NCBI GenBank assembly: GCA_045537695.1
Contig: JAZSQB010000047.1
Coordinates: forward strand, 1 to 26,354
Reading direction: 5' to 3'
DNA: 26,354 nt
DNA from: RGIG2041 sp045537695
GTDB lineage: Bacteria; Bacillota; Clostridia; UBA1381; UMGS1253
Shown piece after piece: positions 5,884-14,527 of the stretch. Under the pieces are notes generated by a model. That model worked only from the letters and a program-made list of their open reading frames with translations. It searched no databases and was not told the DNA's origin. The position numbers were made by a program, and so were the translations under genes. Each line of letters starts with the position of its first letter. Positions within the stretch are counted from its first letter, which is position 1.

Positions 5884-5915
5884 GCAACGACGTAATGCGC
5901 TGATTTTACTTTTTT

Positions 5916-6908
5916 CTATTCGGATTTTTTCTCTCTGCCCATCAACTCCGCCACTGCGTCTTTGGCAGACAGCGTCCCCTTCAAAATCTTATACATACAG
6001 TTGGTAATGGGCATATCAATGCCCTTTTGTGCTGCAAGGTCGTGCGCAACATAGCAGGCACCTACACCCTCCACCACCATATGCACTTTTTCTTTTGCTT
6101 CTTCAAGAGACATTCCCTGCCCTAAAAGCATACCGCATCTGCGGTTTCGGCTGTGCTGACTCATACAGGTTACCATTAAATCTCCAATACCGGCAAGACC
6201 TGCAAAGGTTTCTCTTGTTGCGCCGAGCGCAATACCCAGGCGCGCAATTTCCGCAATGCCGCGTGTCATCAATGCTGCAAGTGCGTTATCACCGCAACCA
6301 AGCCCCGCGGCAACGCCTGCAGCAAGTGCTATGACGTTTTTAAGCGCACCACCAAGCTCTACACCAACAATATCTTCGCTTGTATACACGCGAAAAGATG
6401 GCGCCATAAAGGCATCCTGGATAAACTGTGCAGTCTCTATATCTACAGAGGCAACGACGTTTAAGGTTTCCATACCGCGCCCGACTTCCTCGGCGTGCGA
6501 AGGTCCGCTCATCACCGCAATCTTCGCCTGTGGTATTTCCGAGGCAAGTACCTGCGAAAGACGGAAATACGTTCCTTCTTCTAAACCTTTGGAAATATTG
6601 ACAATTCTTTGTCCTTCTACAACATGCGGTGCAATCGTTTTTGCCACATTACGCATCGCATGCGATGGCGATGCCGTCACAATCAAATCTGCATTTTCAA
6701 CACAATCCTTCGCTATATGCGAAAAGGTAATGTTTTTGTCCAGCATCACGCCCGGCAAAAACTCCTTATTTTCTTTGTCTCTTGCAAGACGCTCCGCCTC
6801 TGCCTGTTGCCAAGACCAGAGCCAGACATCGTTTCCCTTATTTGCCATCAGTGATGCAATCGCTGTTCCCCAACTACCTGAGCCAATTACCGCAATTTTC
6901 ATCTGCAT
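5916..6908 (-). CDS. gpsA: Glycerol-3-phosphate dehydrogenase [NAD(P)+]
   Basis: A 330-residue cytosolic enzyme that reduces dihydroxyacetone phosphate to sn-glycerol 3-phosphate for phospholipid synthesis. The N-terminal Rossmann motif is GSGSWGTA (about 9-16). Further signatures are SGPSHAEEVGRG, GVELGGALKNVIALAAG (with the catalytic Lys) and RGIAEIARLG, then GLAGIGDLMVTC. The ATG at 6908 shares a base with the plsY stop (TAATG) and has AAGGAGG four bases upstream; ATG at 6902 is an alternative that would give MKIAVIG. It sits downstream of plsY, which uses its product, so the two form a glycerophosphate acylation unit. Confidence 0.96.
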   Translation of the reverse strand: MQMKIAVIGSGSWGTAIASLMANKGNDVWLWSWQQAEAERLARDKENKEFLPGVMLDKNITFSHIAKDCVENADLIVTASPSHAMRNVAKTIAPHVVEGQRIVNISKGLEEGTYFRLSQVLASEIPQAKIAVMSGPSHAEEVGRGMETLNVVASVDIETAQFIQDAFMAPSFRVYTSEDIVGVELGGALKNVIALAAGVAAGLGCGDNALAALMTRGIAEIARLGIALGATRETFAGLAGIGDLMVTCMSQHSRNRRCGMLLGQGMSLEEAKEKVHMVVEGVGACYVAHDLAAQKGIDMPITNCMYKILKGTLSAKDAVAELMGREKKSE

Positions 6909-7558
6909 TACGCCTCCTTCTTTTTGCCAAGCTTGGATTCCGTACCGTTTGCCAGTCGCACAATATTCGTGCGGTGACGCCATACGGCAAGCGCACACAT
7001 AATCAGCGAGGTAACAAATACAATCCAATTGTAATCTTTATCAATTACGAATGTAAATATGGCGATAAAGGTCGGAAATGCGAACGCGCCAACAATAGAG
7101 CCAAGTGATACATATTTGCTGATTGCCATCGTGCCAAGCGCAGCAAGCAGCACAATCAGACCTACGCGCCAATCCAGCATAAAGATAACCGCAGCAGAAG
7201 TTGCTATACCTTTACCACCCTTAAAGTTAAAGAATACTGGAAAATTGTGCCCTATAACAACAAATAAACCGGCAAAGCAGCGCAAGTAGTGATAAATTTC
7301 ATTTGCTGCACTAATTTGCGCATACTTTAAAACAGCGTTTACAATCCATACGGCAACAACACCCTTAAATGCGTCAAATAAAAGCGCCAGAACAGCAAGC
7401 TTTTTACCATATGTGCGCAACATATTCGTTGCACCGGCATTGCCGCTGCCGTGCTTACGAATGTCCGAACCCTTCAGGTTGGATATGATAATCGATGCAT
7501 TTAAGCTGCCAATCAAATATGCAACAAGCGCCGTTACAATTAAAACTAAACTCTGCAT
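6908..7558 (-). CDS. plsY: Acyl-phosphate:glycerol-3-phosphate acyltransferase PlsY
   Basis: A 216-residue polytopic membrane enzyme that transfers an acyl group from acyl phosphate to glycerol 3-phosphate, the first step of phospholipid synthesis in most bacteria. The three conserved cytosolic motifs are present: SLNASIIISNLKGSDIRKHGSG..ATNMLR near the N-terminus, GHNFPVFFNFKGGKGIATS in the middle, and the C-terminal RHRTNIVRLANGTESKLG. About five hydrophobic segments separate them. GAGGAG lies just before the ATG. It follows der by 18 bases and overlaps the gpsA start, which suggests translational coupling. Confidence 0.96.
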   Translation of the reverse strand: MQSLVLIVTALVAYLIGSLNASIIISNLKGSDIRKHGSGNAGATNMLRTYGKKLAVLALLFDAFKGVVAVWIVNAVLKYAQISAANEIYHYLRCFAGLFVVIGHNFPVFFNFKGGKGIATSAAVIFMLDWRVGLIVLLAALGTMAISKYVSLGSIVGAFAFPTFIAIFTFVIDKDYNWIVFVTSLIMCALAVWRHRTNIVRLANGTESKLGKKKEA

Positions 7559-7576
7559 ACGCTCCTCATCTCCTGC

Positions 7577-8902
7577 TTATTTAGATTTTTCACTTCTCTC
7601 ACGAATAATAAAACGAATCGGCGTACCTGCAAAACCAAATGCCGCTCTAAGCTGATTTTCAATATAACGCAAATACGAAAAATGGAACAACTCTTTATCA
7701 TTGACAAAAATAACGAATGTCGGCGGCTTTGTCGAAGGCTGCGTCGCATAATAAATTTTAAGACGCTTGCCCTTATCCGACGGTGGCTGCACCTTCGCGG
7801 TGGCTTCCGCAATCACGTCATTGAGCATACCGGTCGGAATACGGCGCGCATTCTGCTCTGCCGCGTCATTGATGATGTCATACATCTTGTCCACGCGCGA
7901 GCCCGTCTTTGCCGACATAAAATGAATCGGCGCATACTGCATAAATGCCAGCGTATCCATTATATCCTGCTTATAGTGGTGCATGGTGTTGGTTTCCTTC
8001 TCGACCAAATCCCACTTATTGACAATAACAACGCTCGCTTTGCCGCTCTCGTGCACAAAGCCGGCAATCTTGGAATCCTGCTCCGTGATACCCTCTGCCC
8101 CGTCAATCATAATGATACACACATCACTTCGCTCAATGGCAGCATAGGCGCGAACCACGCTGTAGCGCTCAATCTGCTCGTCTACACGTGCCTTACGGCG
8201 AATACCGGCTGTATCAATAAACATATACTTTTTGCCGTCTTTTTCAAAATAGGTATCAATCGCATCGCGCGTTGTGCCGGCAATATCACTGACAATCACG
8301 CGTTCTTCACCCAGTATGCGGTTAATCAAGGAGGATTTACCCGCATTCGGCTTGCCGACAACGGCAACCTTTAATACATCCTCGTCTTCTTCTATCATAG
8401 CTTCGGAGTCAATATGTTCAAATGCAGCATCCAAAAGGTCACCCACGCCCAGACCGTGCGTGGACGAAATCGCAATCGGGTCACCGAGACCCAAATTGTA
8501 AAATTCATAAAAATCCATCGGTGGCTCACCGGCATTGTCTACCTTGTTTACGGCAAGAATCACCGGCTTTTTCGATTTTTGCAGCATTGCGGCAACATCC
8601 TGATCTGCCGCCGTTAGTCCATCGCGAATATTGACCAAAAAGATAACCACATGTGCCATATCAATCGCAAGCTCTGCCTGCAGGCGCATCTGCTTTAAAA
8701 TCGTATCATCCGTTTTCGGCTCGATACCACCGGTATCAATCAGCGTAAACGCCTTACCGAGCCACTCGCACTCCGCAAAAATGCGGTCGCGCGTTACACC
8801 CGGCGTATCATCCACAATACTGACACGGGAGCCAAATATTTTATTAAATAGCGTAGACTTGCCGACATTCGGTCTGCCTACAATTGCAATTGTCGGTTTC
8901 AC
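7577..8902 (-). CDS. der: Ribosome-associated GTPase Der (EngA)
   Basis: A 441-residue protein with two GTPase domains in tandem, required for 50S subunit maturation. Domain 1 has GRPNVGKS (9-16), DTGG (56-59) and NKVD (119-122). Domain 2 has GKPNAGKS (183-190), DTAG and NKWD. The remaining C-terminal part (from about 350) corresponds to the KH-like domain. The start is GTG at 8902, with GGAGG seven bases upstream inside the end of the preceding gene. Gene order with DUF512, plsY and gpsA is common in Firmicutes. The length is standard. Confidence 0.97.
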   Translation of the reverse strand: MKPTIAIVGRPNVGKSTLFNKIFGSRVSIVDDTPGVTRDRIFAECEWLGKAFTLIDTGGIEPKTDDTILKQMRLQAELAIDMAHVVIFLVNIRDGLTAADQDVAAMLQKSKKPVILAVNKVDNAGEPPMDFYEFYNLGLGDPIAISSTHGLGVGDLLDAAFEHIDSEAMIEEDEDVLKVAVVGKPNAGKSSLINRILGEERVIVSDIAGTTRDAIDTYFEKDGKKYMFIDTAGIRRKARVDEQIERYSVVRAYAAIERSDVCIIMIDGAEGITEQDSKIAGFVHESGKASVVIVNKWDLVEKETNTMHHYKQDIMDTLAFMQYAPIHFMSAKTGSRVDKMYDIINDAAEQNARRIPTGMLNDVIAEATAKVQPPSDKGKRLKIYYATQPSTKPPTFVIFVNDKELFHFSYLRYIENQLRAAFGFAGTPIRFIIRERSEKSK

Positions 8903-8905
8903 GCT

Positions 8906-10222
8906 TTAGCCTCCAATCTCTATGTCCAAAATTTTTTCTATAAACTGATAACCGTCATTGTCTATCGGACAAATCGGCACACTGAGCGCATCTGAAAGTG
9001 CACCAAGCGAAATGTTGTCCAAAAAGACATCATCTTCTGCACGTAGCATCGAAGACGGTATATATAAGCATTTTCCTAGCTTTTTACCTTTGAGCTGATC
9101 GCGGATATCGCCTGCAACCACCAAGCCACTGACGTTCACACCACCGCCAAAGAACTCGTTTTGAATCGGGAACACCTGAATATGCAGTCCCGGCACACGC
9201 GCCATCAATGCATCCGAAATCTGGCGGATAAAGGCATATGCCCCCTCCCCTGTTGCGATGCTCACTGTTTTGTTAAGCGTCATAGCTTCAACCAAGGCAA
9301 GCGCATCATAAAACTCTTCGCGCATAGACGAAATCAGTCCGACACCGTTTTCAATCTGATAAAACTCTTCATATGCCGATGCCGGCGGCAGTTCTTTTTC
9401 TGCCATCAGGTAAAACTCGTCCGATAAAAACACAATGCGTTTGCCGTACTTTTTAAGAAACGCTTCCTGATACGCTTCCACCTGCGCAACCACGGCAAGG
9501 GAACGTTCTTTATCAAAGGGTTTTAGCGGATAAAGTCCGTCTCTGTAACGCGTTAGCCCGACCGGCACCACCGATACGCTGTTCACATACGGTGAAAGCG
9601 CCGCAAGGTCTGTAATGGTCCTATCTAAGTTTTCCCCATCGTTTATCTCCGGACAAAGTACAATCTGGCAGTTCATTGTAATCTGATTTTCCGCCAGACG
9701 CTGCATAATTTCATATAAGCGCCCCGCAAAGCGGTTGTTGAGCATCTTCTGCCTGAGCTTTGGGTCCGTAGCGTGCACGGAAACATTGACCGGCGAAATA
9801 CGCATACGGATGATGCGCTCCACATCCTTGTCCGAGAGGTTGGTCAGCGTAATATAATTTCCTTGCAGAAAGGACAGGCGCGCATCGTCGTCTTTAAAAT
9901 AGACCGTTTCACGCATCCCCTTCGGCAATTGATCGATAAAGCAGAAAATACACTTATTATGACAGCTTTTCGGCGTATCCATAAGTGAGTTTTCAAAAAC
10001 AATGCCCAATTCCTCATAATCGGTTTCGATTTCGATAATCTCCGTTTCGCCGTCCGCTTTCAAAACCTCAATTTCCAACTCCGCGTCCGCTGTTAAAAAC
10101 ATATAATCCAGCACATCCGTAATCTCCGTGCCGTTGATTTTTGTGATACAGTCACCAGGCGCAAGACCGATTTCTTCGGCAATACTCTCCGGCGCAACTG
10201 CCTGAATTTTTGCATGCTTCAT
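8906..10222 (-). CDS. DUF512 / TIGR03279-type radical SAM protein
   Basis: A 438-residue protein. Residues 1-60 look like a PDZ-type domain (GLAPGDCITKINGTEITDV). A three-cysteine cluster follows at C87, C91 and C94 in SCHNKCIFCF, the CX3CX2C pattern of radical SAM enzymes, so it probably binds a [4Fe-4S] cluster and SAM. The C-terminal part (VSGLVVAGDIRDQL, PSSMLRAEDDVFLDN) matches the DUF512 region. I know of no established substrate. It is widely conserved in Firmicutes next to der, suggesting a link to ribosome biogenesis or RNA modification (inference). It ends three bases before der and starts one base after the rhamnulokinase stop. The ribosome binding site is weak (AAGAAG). Confidence 0.9.
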   Translation of the reverse strand: MKHAKIQAVAPESIAEEIGLAPGDCITKINGTEITDVLDYMFLTADAELEIEVLKADGETEIIEIETDYEELGIVFENSLMDTPKSCHNKCIFCFIDQLPKGMRETVYFKDDDARLSFLQGNYITLTNLSDKDVERIIRMRISPVNVSVHATDPKLRQKMLNNRFAGRLYEIMQRLAENQITMNCQIVLCPEINDGENLDRTITDLAALSPYVNSVSVVPVGLTRYRDGLYPLKPFDKERSLAVVAQVEAYQEAFLKKYGKRIVFLSDEFYLMAEKELPPASAYEEFYQIENGVGLISSMREEFYDALALVEAMTLNKTVSIATGEGAYAFIRQISDALMARVPGLHIQVFPIQNEFFGGGVNVSGLVVAGDIRDQLKGKKLGKCLYIPSSMLRAEDDVFLDNISLGALSDALSVPICPIDNDGYQFIEKILDIEIGG

Positions 10223-10223
10223 A

Positions 10224-11687
10224 TTAAAACTTCTTTTCTGCCTCTAAAATGTCGAGATATTTTTCGTATGCCTTTTCCCATGCAGCGGTATCCTGCGGAA
10301 GATATGTCTTTGTATCTTCACTTGCCATAACGACCTGACGCGCTTCGTGGATATCCTTGATTGCTCCCAGGGCAACAAACTGCATCAATGCATTACCAAG
10401 GCTTGTACCCTCTACCGGACCTGCAACAACCTTCATACCGGTTGCATTCGCCATAAACTGACAGAGGATACTGCTCTTTGTGCCGCCACCAACCATATGA
10501 ATCACCTTTGGCTCTGTCGGTAATACCTTTGCAAGCGCTTTTACCGAGCGTGTGCATTCGAGCGCCAAGCTTTCTAAGATCGCGCGGATGGTTGCCGCCA
10601 TAGATTCCGGCGCCTTCTGCCCCGTCTTTTCAGCATAAATCTTAATGCGCTTCGGCATATTACCTGGTCCTTCAAATTCGCTGTAGTTCGGATTAATGAT
10701 GCAGGTAAACGGCTCTAAGGTCAGCGCTTCCTTATCCAGCACCTTATAATCTACCGTCTTGCCTTCCTTCTGCCATGTGCGCTTACATTCCTGCTGGAGC
10801 CACATACCCATAATATTATGCAGGAAACGGTAAGTACCGAATACGCCGCCTTCATTTGTATAGTTTGATTCATAGCTTTCATCCGTGACAATTGCTTCTT
10901 TGGTTTCGGCACCGAACAGTAGCCATGTACCGCAGCTGATAAAGATGCTTTCTTCCGGTTTTTCCATAGGCGTAGCCGCAACAGCAGAAGCCGTATCATG
11001 TCCTGCAACTGCAATCACCGGCAGCTTATCTACACCAAGTTCTTCGCAAAGCGCATCGGAAAGATAGCCAACAACGCTGCCCGGCTCAATTATATCCGGA
11101 AACAAGTTTTTAATGCCGTACTTCGCTAAGAGTGCATCATCAAATTTACGGGTGCGCGCGTTGAGCATTTGGCTTGTAGATGCTATCGTATACTCTGTTC
11201 GCTTCTCGCCCGTCAAAAGAAAGTTAAACAAATCCGGCATAAAGAGCGCTGTTTTTGCCTTGTCATAAATCTGCGAATTTACTTCGCACATAAACTGATT
11301 TAACGTGTTGAAAAATGCGTACTGAATACCGGTTACATCATAGATTTCTCTGCGCTGTGCGTCGCTTAAATCCACCGCCTGCGTTCTCGCATCGCGGTAA
11401 TGGTGCGGGTTACCCAAAAGACAATCCTCCGCATCCAAAAGACCATAGTCTACGCCCCAAGTATCAATGCCGATCGCGGAAATCTCGTGCCCCGCCTTTT
11501 TGCATTTTACAATACCTGCCTTGATTTCGTGAAAGAGTCTGAGCACATCCCAGTAAAAATTCTTTCCAACGGTCACCGGATCATTATCAAAACGATGTAC
11601 CTCTTCACCACTTAACTTGCCGTTTTCCAATGCATACACAATGGCTCTGCCACTGGACGCGCCAAAGTCAAATGCCAATACTTTCAT
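10224..11687 (-). CDS. rhaB: Rhamnulokinase (FGGY family carbohydrate kinase)
   Basis: A 487-residue FGGY-family kinase, closest in appearance to rhamnulokinase, which phosphorylates L-rhamnulose at O-1. The N-terminal ATPase motif DFGASSGRAIV (6-16) and the following HRFDND are typical of RhaB. ISCGTWLLFG, HNIMGMWLQQECKRTW and the late GGGTKSSILCQFMANATG and GPVEGTSLGNALMQ also fit. The ATG at 11687 has AAGGAG ten bases upstream. No rhamnose isomerase, aldolase, transporter or regulator is in the window, and the gene abuts the DUF512-der housekeeping genes, an unusual setting. FGGY specificity is hard to read from sequence, so fuculokinase or a related kinase is possible. Confidence 0.85.
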   Translation of the reverse strand: MKVLAFDFGASSGRAIVYALENGKLSGEEVHRFDNDPVTVGKNFYWDVLRLFHEIKAGIVKCKKAGHEISAIGIDTWGVDYGLLDAEDCLLGNPHHYRDARTQAVDLSDAQRREIYDVTGIQYAFFNTLNQFMCEVNSQIYDKAKTALFMPDLFNFLLTGEKRTEYTIASTSQMLNARTRKFDDALLAKYGIKNLFPDIIEPGSVVGYLSDALCEELGVDKLPVIAVAGHDTASAVAATPMEKPEESIFISCGTWLLFGAETKEAIVTDESYESNYTNEGGVFGTYRFLHNIMGMWLQQECKRTWQKEGKTVDYKVLDKEALTLEPFTCIINPNYSEFEGPGNMPKRIKIYAEKTGQKAPESMAATIRAILESLALECTRSVKALAKVLPTEPKVIHMVGGGTKSSILCQFMANATGMKVVAGPVEGTSLGNALMQFVALGAIKDIHEARQVVMASEDTKTYLPQDTAAWEKAYEKYLDILEAEKKF

Positions 11688-11729
11688 ATTAAAAACACTC
11701 CTTTGTTTGTAAAACAATACAACATAACA

Positions 11730-11735
11730 AGTATA
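11730..11735 (-). promoter_or_regulatory. Extended -10 promoter before rhaB
   Basis: On the minus strand TGGTATACT gives a TGn-extended -10 (hexamer at 11730-11735). The -35 region has no good match. It would transcribe rhaB and, lacking any terminator, the DUF512-der-plsY-gpsA genes as well. Confidence 0.5.
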
Positions 11736-11774
11736 CCACAATATTTTAAATATTTCTACTGTTTTTGGAAACTT

Positions 11775-12455
11775 TTACTTCTGAATTTGAAAATAACTAT
11801 TTGGAACCGTACCAACAATCACCGTTTGCGCAACCGGCACACTGGTTTCTACCGTGACACCACTGGCGGCATACGCCATCATCATTGAAAAATTCGCTTT
11901 GACCACAATATCAATCTGGTGCTTTGTCTGATTAATTCCCACTGCGCTGAAGCTGTTTTCAAAGTCCACCAGACAATAGCCGACCGGTGCAAGCTCTATA
12001 TTGATATATGGTCCATTTCCCACAGATGCATCATCCGAAATAAAAGCAGCGTATGGGACCTGCACGCTCGTATGCGTGGTTGCCGAGATTTTTTTCTCTA
12101 CCGCAATGGCAATATCTGCCTTAAGCTGATTCATCATAGAAGGGTCAACAGTCAAGGATTGCACCTGTCCGGCATCATCTGTCTGCACGTTGACAAAATC
12201 CGTATAAGTATAATTGTGCTTTAACAGCTGATCGCTTACCGCTTCGTGAATCAGCCGTGTTGCCAAATTGATGGCATGCCGCTCGGCAACCGTCTCCACA
12301 ACGCTATTAGCACGGCGAAACACAACAGTCAACCCGATAATAACCGTCAAAACCAAAAGCCAGACAATCAGCATTCGGTTCAATCTCTCCAGAATGGGGC
12401 GCGTGTGCGCCGGAAAAAGCCGAAGCCGGATATCCGCATTTCTGCCAAGCCGCAT
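11775..12455 (-). CDS. yunB: Sporulation protein YunB family
   Basis: A 226-residue membrane-anchored protein. Residues about 27-46 (MLIVWLLVLTVIIGLTVVF) form one transmembrane segment after a basic N-terminus, and the rest is predicted to be outside the cytoplasm. Family features include VPYAAFI, GPYINIELAPVGYCLVDFENSF and GINQTKHQIDI, which I recognise from YunB of Bacillus, a sporulation protein of unclear biochemical function. GGGAGG sits seven bases before the ATG. A terminator separates it from prmC upstream. It supports assignment of the organism to a spore-forming lineage. Confidence 0.88.
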   Translation of the reverse strand: MRLGRNADIRLRLFPAHTRPILERLNRMLIVWLLVLTVIIGLTVVFRRANSVVETVAERHAINLATRLIHEAVSDQLLKHNYTYTDFVNVQTDDAGQVQSLTVDPSMMNQLKADIAIAVEKKISATTHTSVQVPYAAFISDDASVGNGPYINIELAPVGYCLVDFENSFSAVGINQTKHQIDIVVKANFSMMMAYAASGVTVETSVPVAQTVIVGTVPNSYFQIQK

Positions 12456-12470
12456 CGTGTTCCCTCCCCA

Positions 12471-12510
12471 AATAAAAATGCTGCTTTATACAGTATATGC
12501 ATAAAGCAGC
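12471..12510 (-). terminator. Terminator downstream of prmC
   Basis: On the minus strand GCTGCTTTAT pairs with ATAAAGCAGC (12501-12510 with 12480-12489, 11-nt loop) and is followed by ATTTTTATTT. It lies between prmC and yunB, so yunB depends on read-through or on a promoter within this short gap. Confidence 0.8.
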
Positions 12511-12518
12511 TCTTTCGA

Positions 12519-13355
12519 CTATTTTTTATATCCGAGCACGACACGCGCAATGCCTGCAAGGTCATTGCGTATTTCTATACGATCCCATCCGTTCGCTTCC
12601 AACAGGTCAGCAACCGTCTGCGCCTGCGTATGTCCCACTTCCAGGGCAAGCACACCGCCCGACTGCAGATTATTTTGCGCCGACTTAGCAAAATGCCTGT
12701 AAAAACGAAGTCCATCCGCGCCGCCGTCGAGCGCCAAATGCGGCTCGTGTGCGCGCACTTCGGTTTGCAGCGTCTTTACCACTTCCGTTTCAATATACGG
12801 CGGATTGGAAACAATAAAGTCATATACGCCCGCTAAACCAAAAGCATCCCCTTCTGTGACGCAGGTATTCTCCGGTGCCAAACGCGCAGCGTTTTTTCTG
12901 GCTACCGCAAGTGCATCCGTTGATATATCCACAAGCGTCACCTGCGCCGATGGTATATAATGCGCCAAGCTGATGCCAATACAGCCGCTGCCGCAGCATA
13001 CATCCAAAATGCGCGGTGCAACAAACGCCTGCGCCTTTTCTACAACCGCTTCGCAAAGAATCTCCGTATCCGGTCGCGGTATCAGCACTGCCGGCGATAC
13101 TTGAAACGATAAGGACATAAATTCCTTATTTCCTAAGATATACGCTGTCGGTTCGCCGTCACAACGCCTTGCAACAACCTCTCGATACTGTGCAGTAGCC
13201 TCCGCGCTGAGTTCTTCGTTTTGCCGCCGCAAAAGTCCCATGCGGTCCATATGCAAAACATATTGCAAAAGTAAATTTGCCTCTAAACGCGGTTGCGAAA
13301 TTTGTGCCGCCCGCAGTTGCTGCGTCGCATCCAAAAGCGCCTGATGGATTACCAT
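12519..13355 (-). CDS. prmC: Release factor glutamine N5-methyltransferase PrmC (HemK)
   Basis: A 278-residue SAM-dependent enzyme that methylates the glutamine of the GGQ motif in peptide release factors. The N-terminal helical domain (1-85) carries the substrate-recognition region. The Rossmann fold starts with ILDVCCGSGCIGIS (116-129), and the catalytic NPPY motif is at 184-187 in FIVSNPPYIE. GCGAGG is seven bases before the ATG, which overlaps the end of the DUF1385 gene by seven bases. In many Clostridia prmC follows a DUF1385 gene and precedes prfA; prfA is not here, since yunB follows instead. Confidence 0.96.
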   Translation of the reverse strand: MVIHQALLDATQQLRAAQISQPRLEANLLLQYVLHMDRMGLLRRQNEELSAEATAQYREVVARRCDGEPTAYILGNKEFMSLSFQVSPAVLIPRPDTEILCEAVVEKAQAFVAPRILDVCCGSGCIGISLAHYIPSAQVTLVDISTDALAVARKNAARLAPENTCVTEGDAFGLAGVYDFIVSNPPYIETEVVKTLQTEVRAHEPHLALDGGADGLRFYRHFAKSAQNNLQSGGVLALEVGHTQAQTVADLLEANGWDRIEIRNDLAGIARVVLGYKK

Positions 13356-14347
13356 TTGTCATCCTCGCCCTCTTGCGGTAATACCGCTGTGAGCGCCGCA
13401 ATGGCAACCTCTATCTGTTCATCATCCGGCTCCTGCGTGGTAAGCTTCTGGAGTGCCAGGCCCGGCTTTGTCAGTAAACGGGCAACACCACATTTGCTTC
13501 TGCCTGCAAACTTTATCACCTCATAAGAAACACCGGCTACCACCGGCAAAAGCGCCAAACGAATAATTAAACGCATAAATACATTGTCCCATGTCAAAAA
13601 CGAGAAAAACAGAATGCTGACTACCATAACAATCAGCAAAAAGCTTGTGCCACAACGCGGATGCAGGCGCGTATACTTGCGCACATTTTCTATGGTCAAC
13701 TCCTCGCCCGCCTCATAGCACGCGATGGTTTTATGCTCTGCCCCATGGTAAGCAAAAACACGTTTCATCTCATTTAAATGCGAAACCGCATACATATACA
13801 AAAGGAAAATAAGCATACGGGTAACCGATTCAATTAAGTTTAAAACCACGGTGTTGGAAAACACGCCAGAAACCGCATTTACAAAGCCCGCCGGGAATTT
13901 AATAAAGGTCGCATTCGTAAACATATCCTTAAAAAAACCGGCAAGCACTGTCGGGAGCAGCATAAACAGCCCCACGCCCAAAATGAGCGCCAGTATAACA
14001 CTGACCCACATAAGGACATCCATAATTTTGTCACCAAACAGCTTCATCAAAAATTGGTCAAGTTTCGACTCTGTCTCTTCCTCGTCTTCCAAATCCACAA
14101 ATTCAGCAGAATACATTGTATACTTCATACCGGTATATAAGCTGTCAAAAAAGGAAATAAAACCGCGCACAATCGGAATTTTGCTTAGCTTCAGCTTTGC
14201 GGTAATCGAGATAGTTTCTTTGGTATCCAGTATTATTTCGCCATCACTTTTGCGAATGGAAACCGCTGTCTTTTTCGGACCGCGCATCATAACGCCCTCG
14301 AGCACGGCTTGTCCGCCAATCGAGGTCATATGTTCTTTTTTACTCAT
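13349..14347 (-). CDS. DUF1385 family membrane protein (YqhQ-like)
   Basis: A 332-residue integral membrane protein of the DUF1385 family. It opens with GGQAVLEGVMMRGPKKTAVSIR, the family's signature. The central part has several hydrophobic segments (about 110-140, 160-200, 235-270). Conserved polar motifs AYHGAEHKTIACYE (near 193-206) and LHPRCGTSFLL could bind a metal ion (inference). The function is not established. The acidic stretch DLEDEEETESKLD (about 82-94) is probably cytosolic. It overlaps prmC by seven bases, a strong sign of co-expression. The ribosome binding site (AAAGGCG) is modest, and a good promoter is present 60-90 bases upstream. Confidence 0.92.
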   Translation of the reverse strand: MSKKEHMTSIGGQAVLEGVMMRGPKKTAVSIRKSDGEIILDTKETISITAKLKLSKIPIVRGFISFFDSLYTGMKYTMYSAEFVDLEDEEETESKLDQFLMKLFGDKIMDVLMWVSVILALILGVGLFMLLPTVLAGFFKDMFTNATFIKFPAGFVNAVSGVFSNTVVLNLIESVTRMLIFLLYMYAVSHLNEMKRVFAYHGAEHKTIACYEAGEELTIENVRKYTRLHPRCGTSFLLIVMVVSILFFSFLTWDNVFMRLIIRLALLPVVAGVSYEVIKFAGRSKCGVARLLTKPGLALQKLTTQEPDDEQIEVAIAALTAVLPQEGEDDKW

Positions 14348-14405
14348 ATGTCATCGCCTTTCTGCCGCTTTTTTCGGCGTACGTAAAATCAAACTTTACA
14401 AATAT

Positions 14406-14434
14406 ATCATAACATATTACGTCGCCCGTCGCAA
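14406..14434 (-). promoter_or_regulatory. Promoter of DUF1385-prmC
   Basis: On the minus strand TTGCGA (14429-14434), a 17-base spacer and TATGAT (14406-14411). It is the only good candidate upstream of DUF1385. Confidence 0.65.
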
Positions 14435-14527
14435 GCCCTTGACAGTGAATTTTTTGTAAATAAAAATCTCCTGATTTATATGTCCACTCTTTATCTTAAT
14501 AGAAATCTCAAGTTATATTTTGCAAAA

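Larger units (their letters stand above)
5456..5907. repeat. Composite dispersed repeat, copy 1 (with internal insertions)
   Basis: The 593-base gap between rplL and gpsA (5323-5915) has no gene. Most of it is a non-coding composite shared with 14528-14723. Shared blocks in order are: a CTGC-rich start near 5463; a TACTTTT...CAAAAG palindrome-like segment; GTTCCGATTCCCCCTGACCCC (near 5520-5540) followed by AAAACAGCTTAAGGGG; CTCCCCC..AAGAA.CCCC..GCT.GCTCGCCG; and a last block reading TATCGGC, AACGA, GTA, CGC, ATTTT (5879-5907). Copy 1 carries about 80 extra bases (about 5557-5640) with the palindrome CAATCC/GGATTG, plus tandem palindromes at 5701-5751 and an AT-rich piece. GGGACG/CGTCCC (5393-5398/5407-5412) lies outside it. 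Confidence 0.65.

Noticed and set aside
5456..5907. CRISPR array or phage attachment region
   Set aside because: Palindromes differ in sequence and spacing, with no regular repeat-spacer pattern and no cas or integrase genes.
6256..7002. Plus-strand 248-codon open frame
   Set aside because: Shadow of gpsA on the opposite strand, with no family features.
14439..14467. Forward promoter TTGACA with AAAAAT
   Set aside because: The -10 match is poor and there is no plus-strand gene downstream; chance match in AT-rich DNA.
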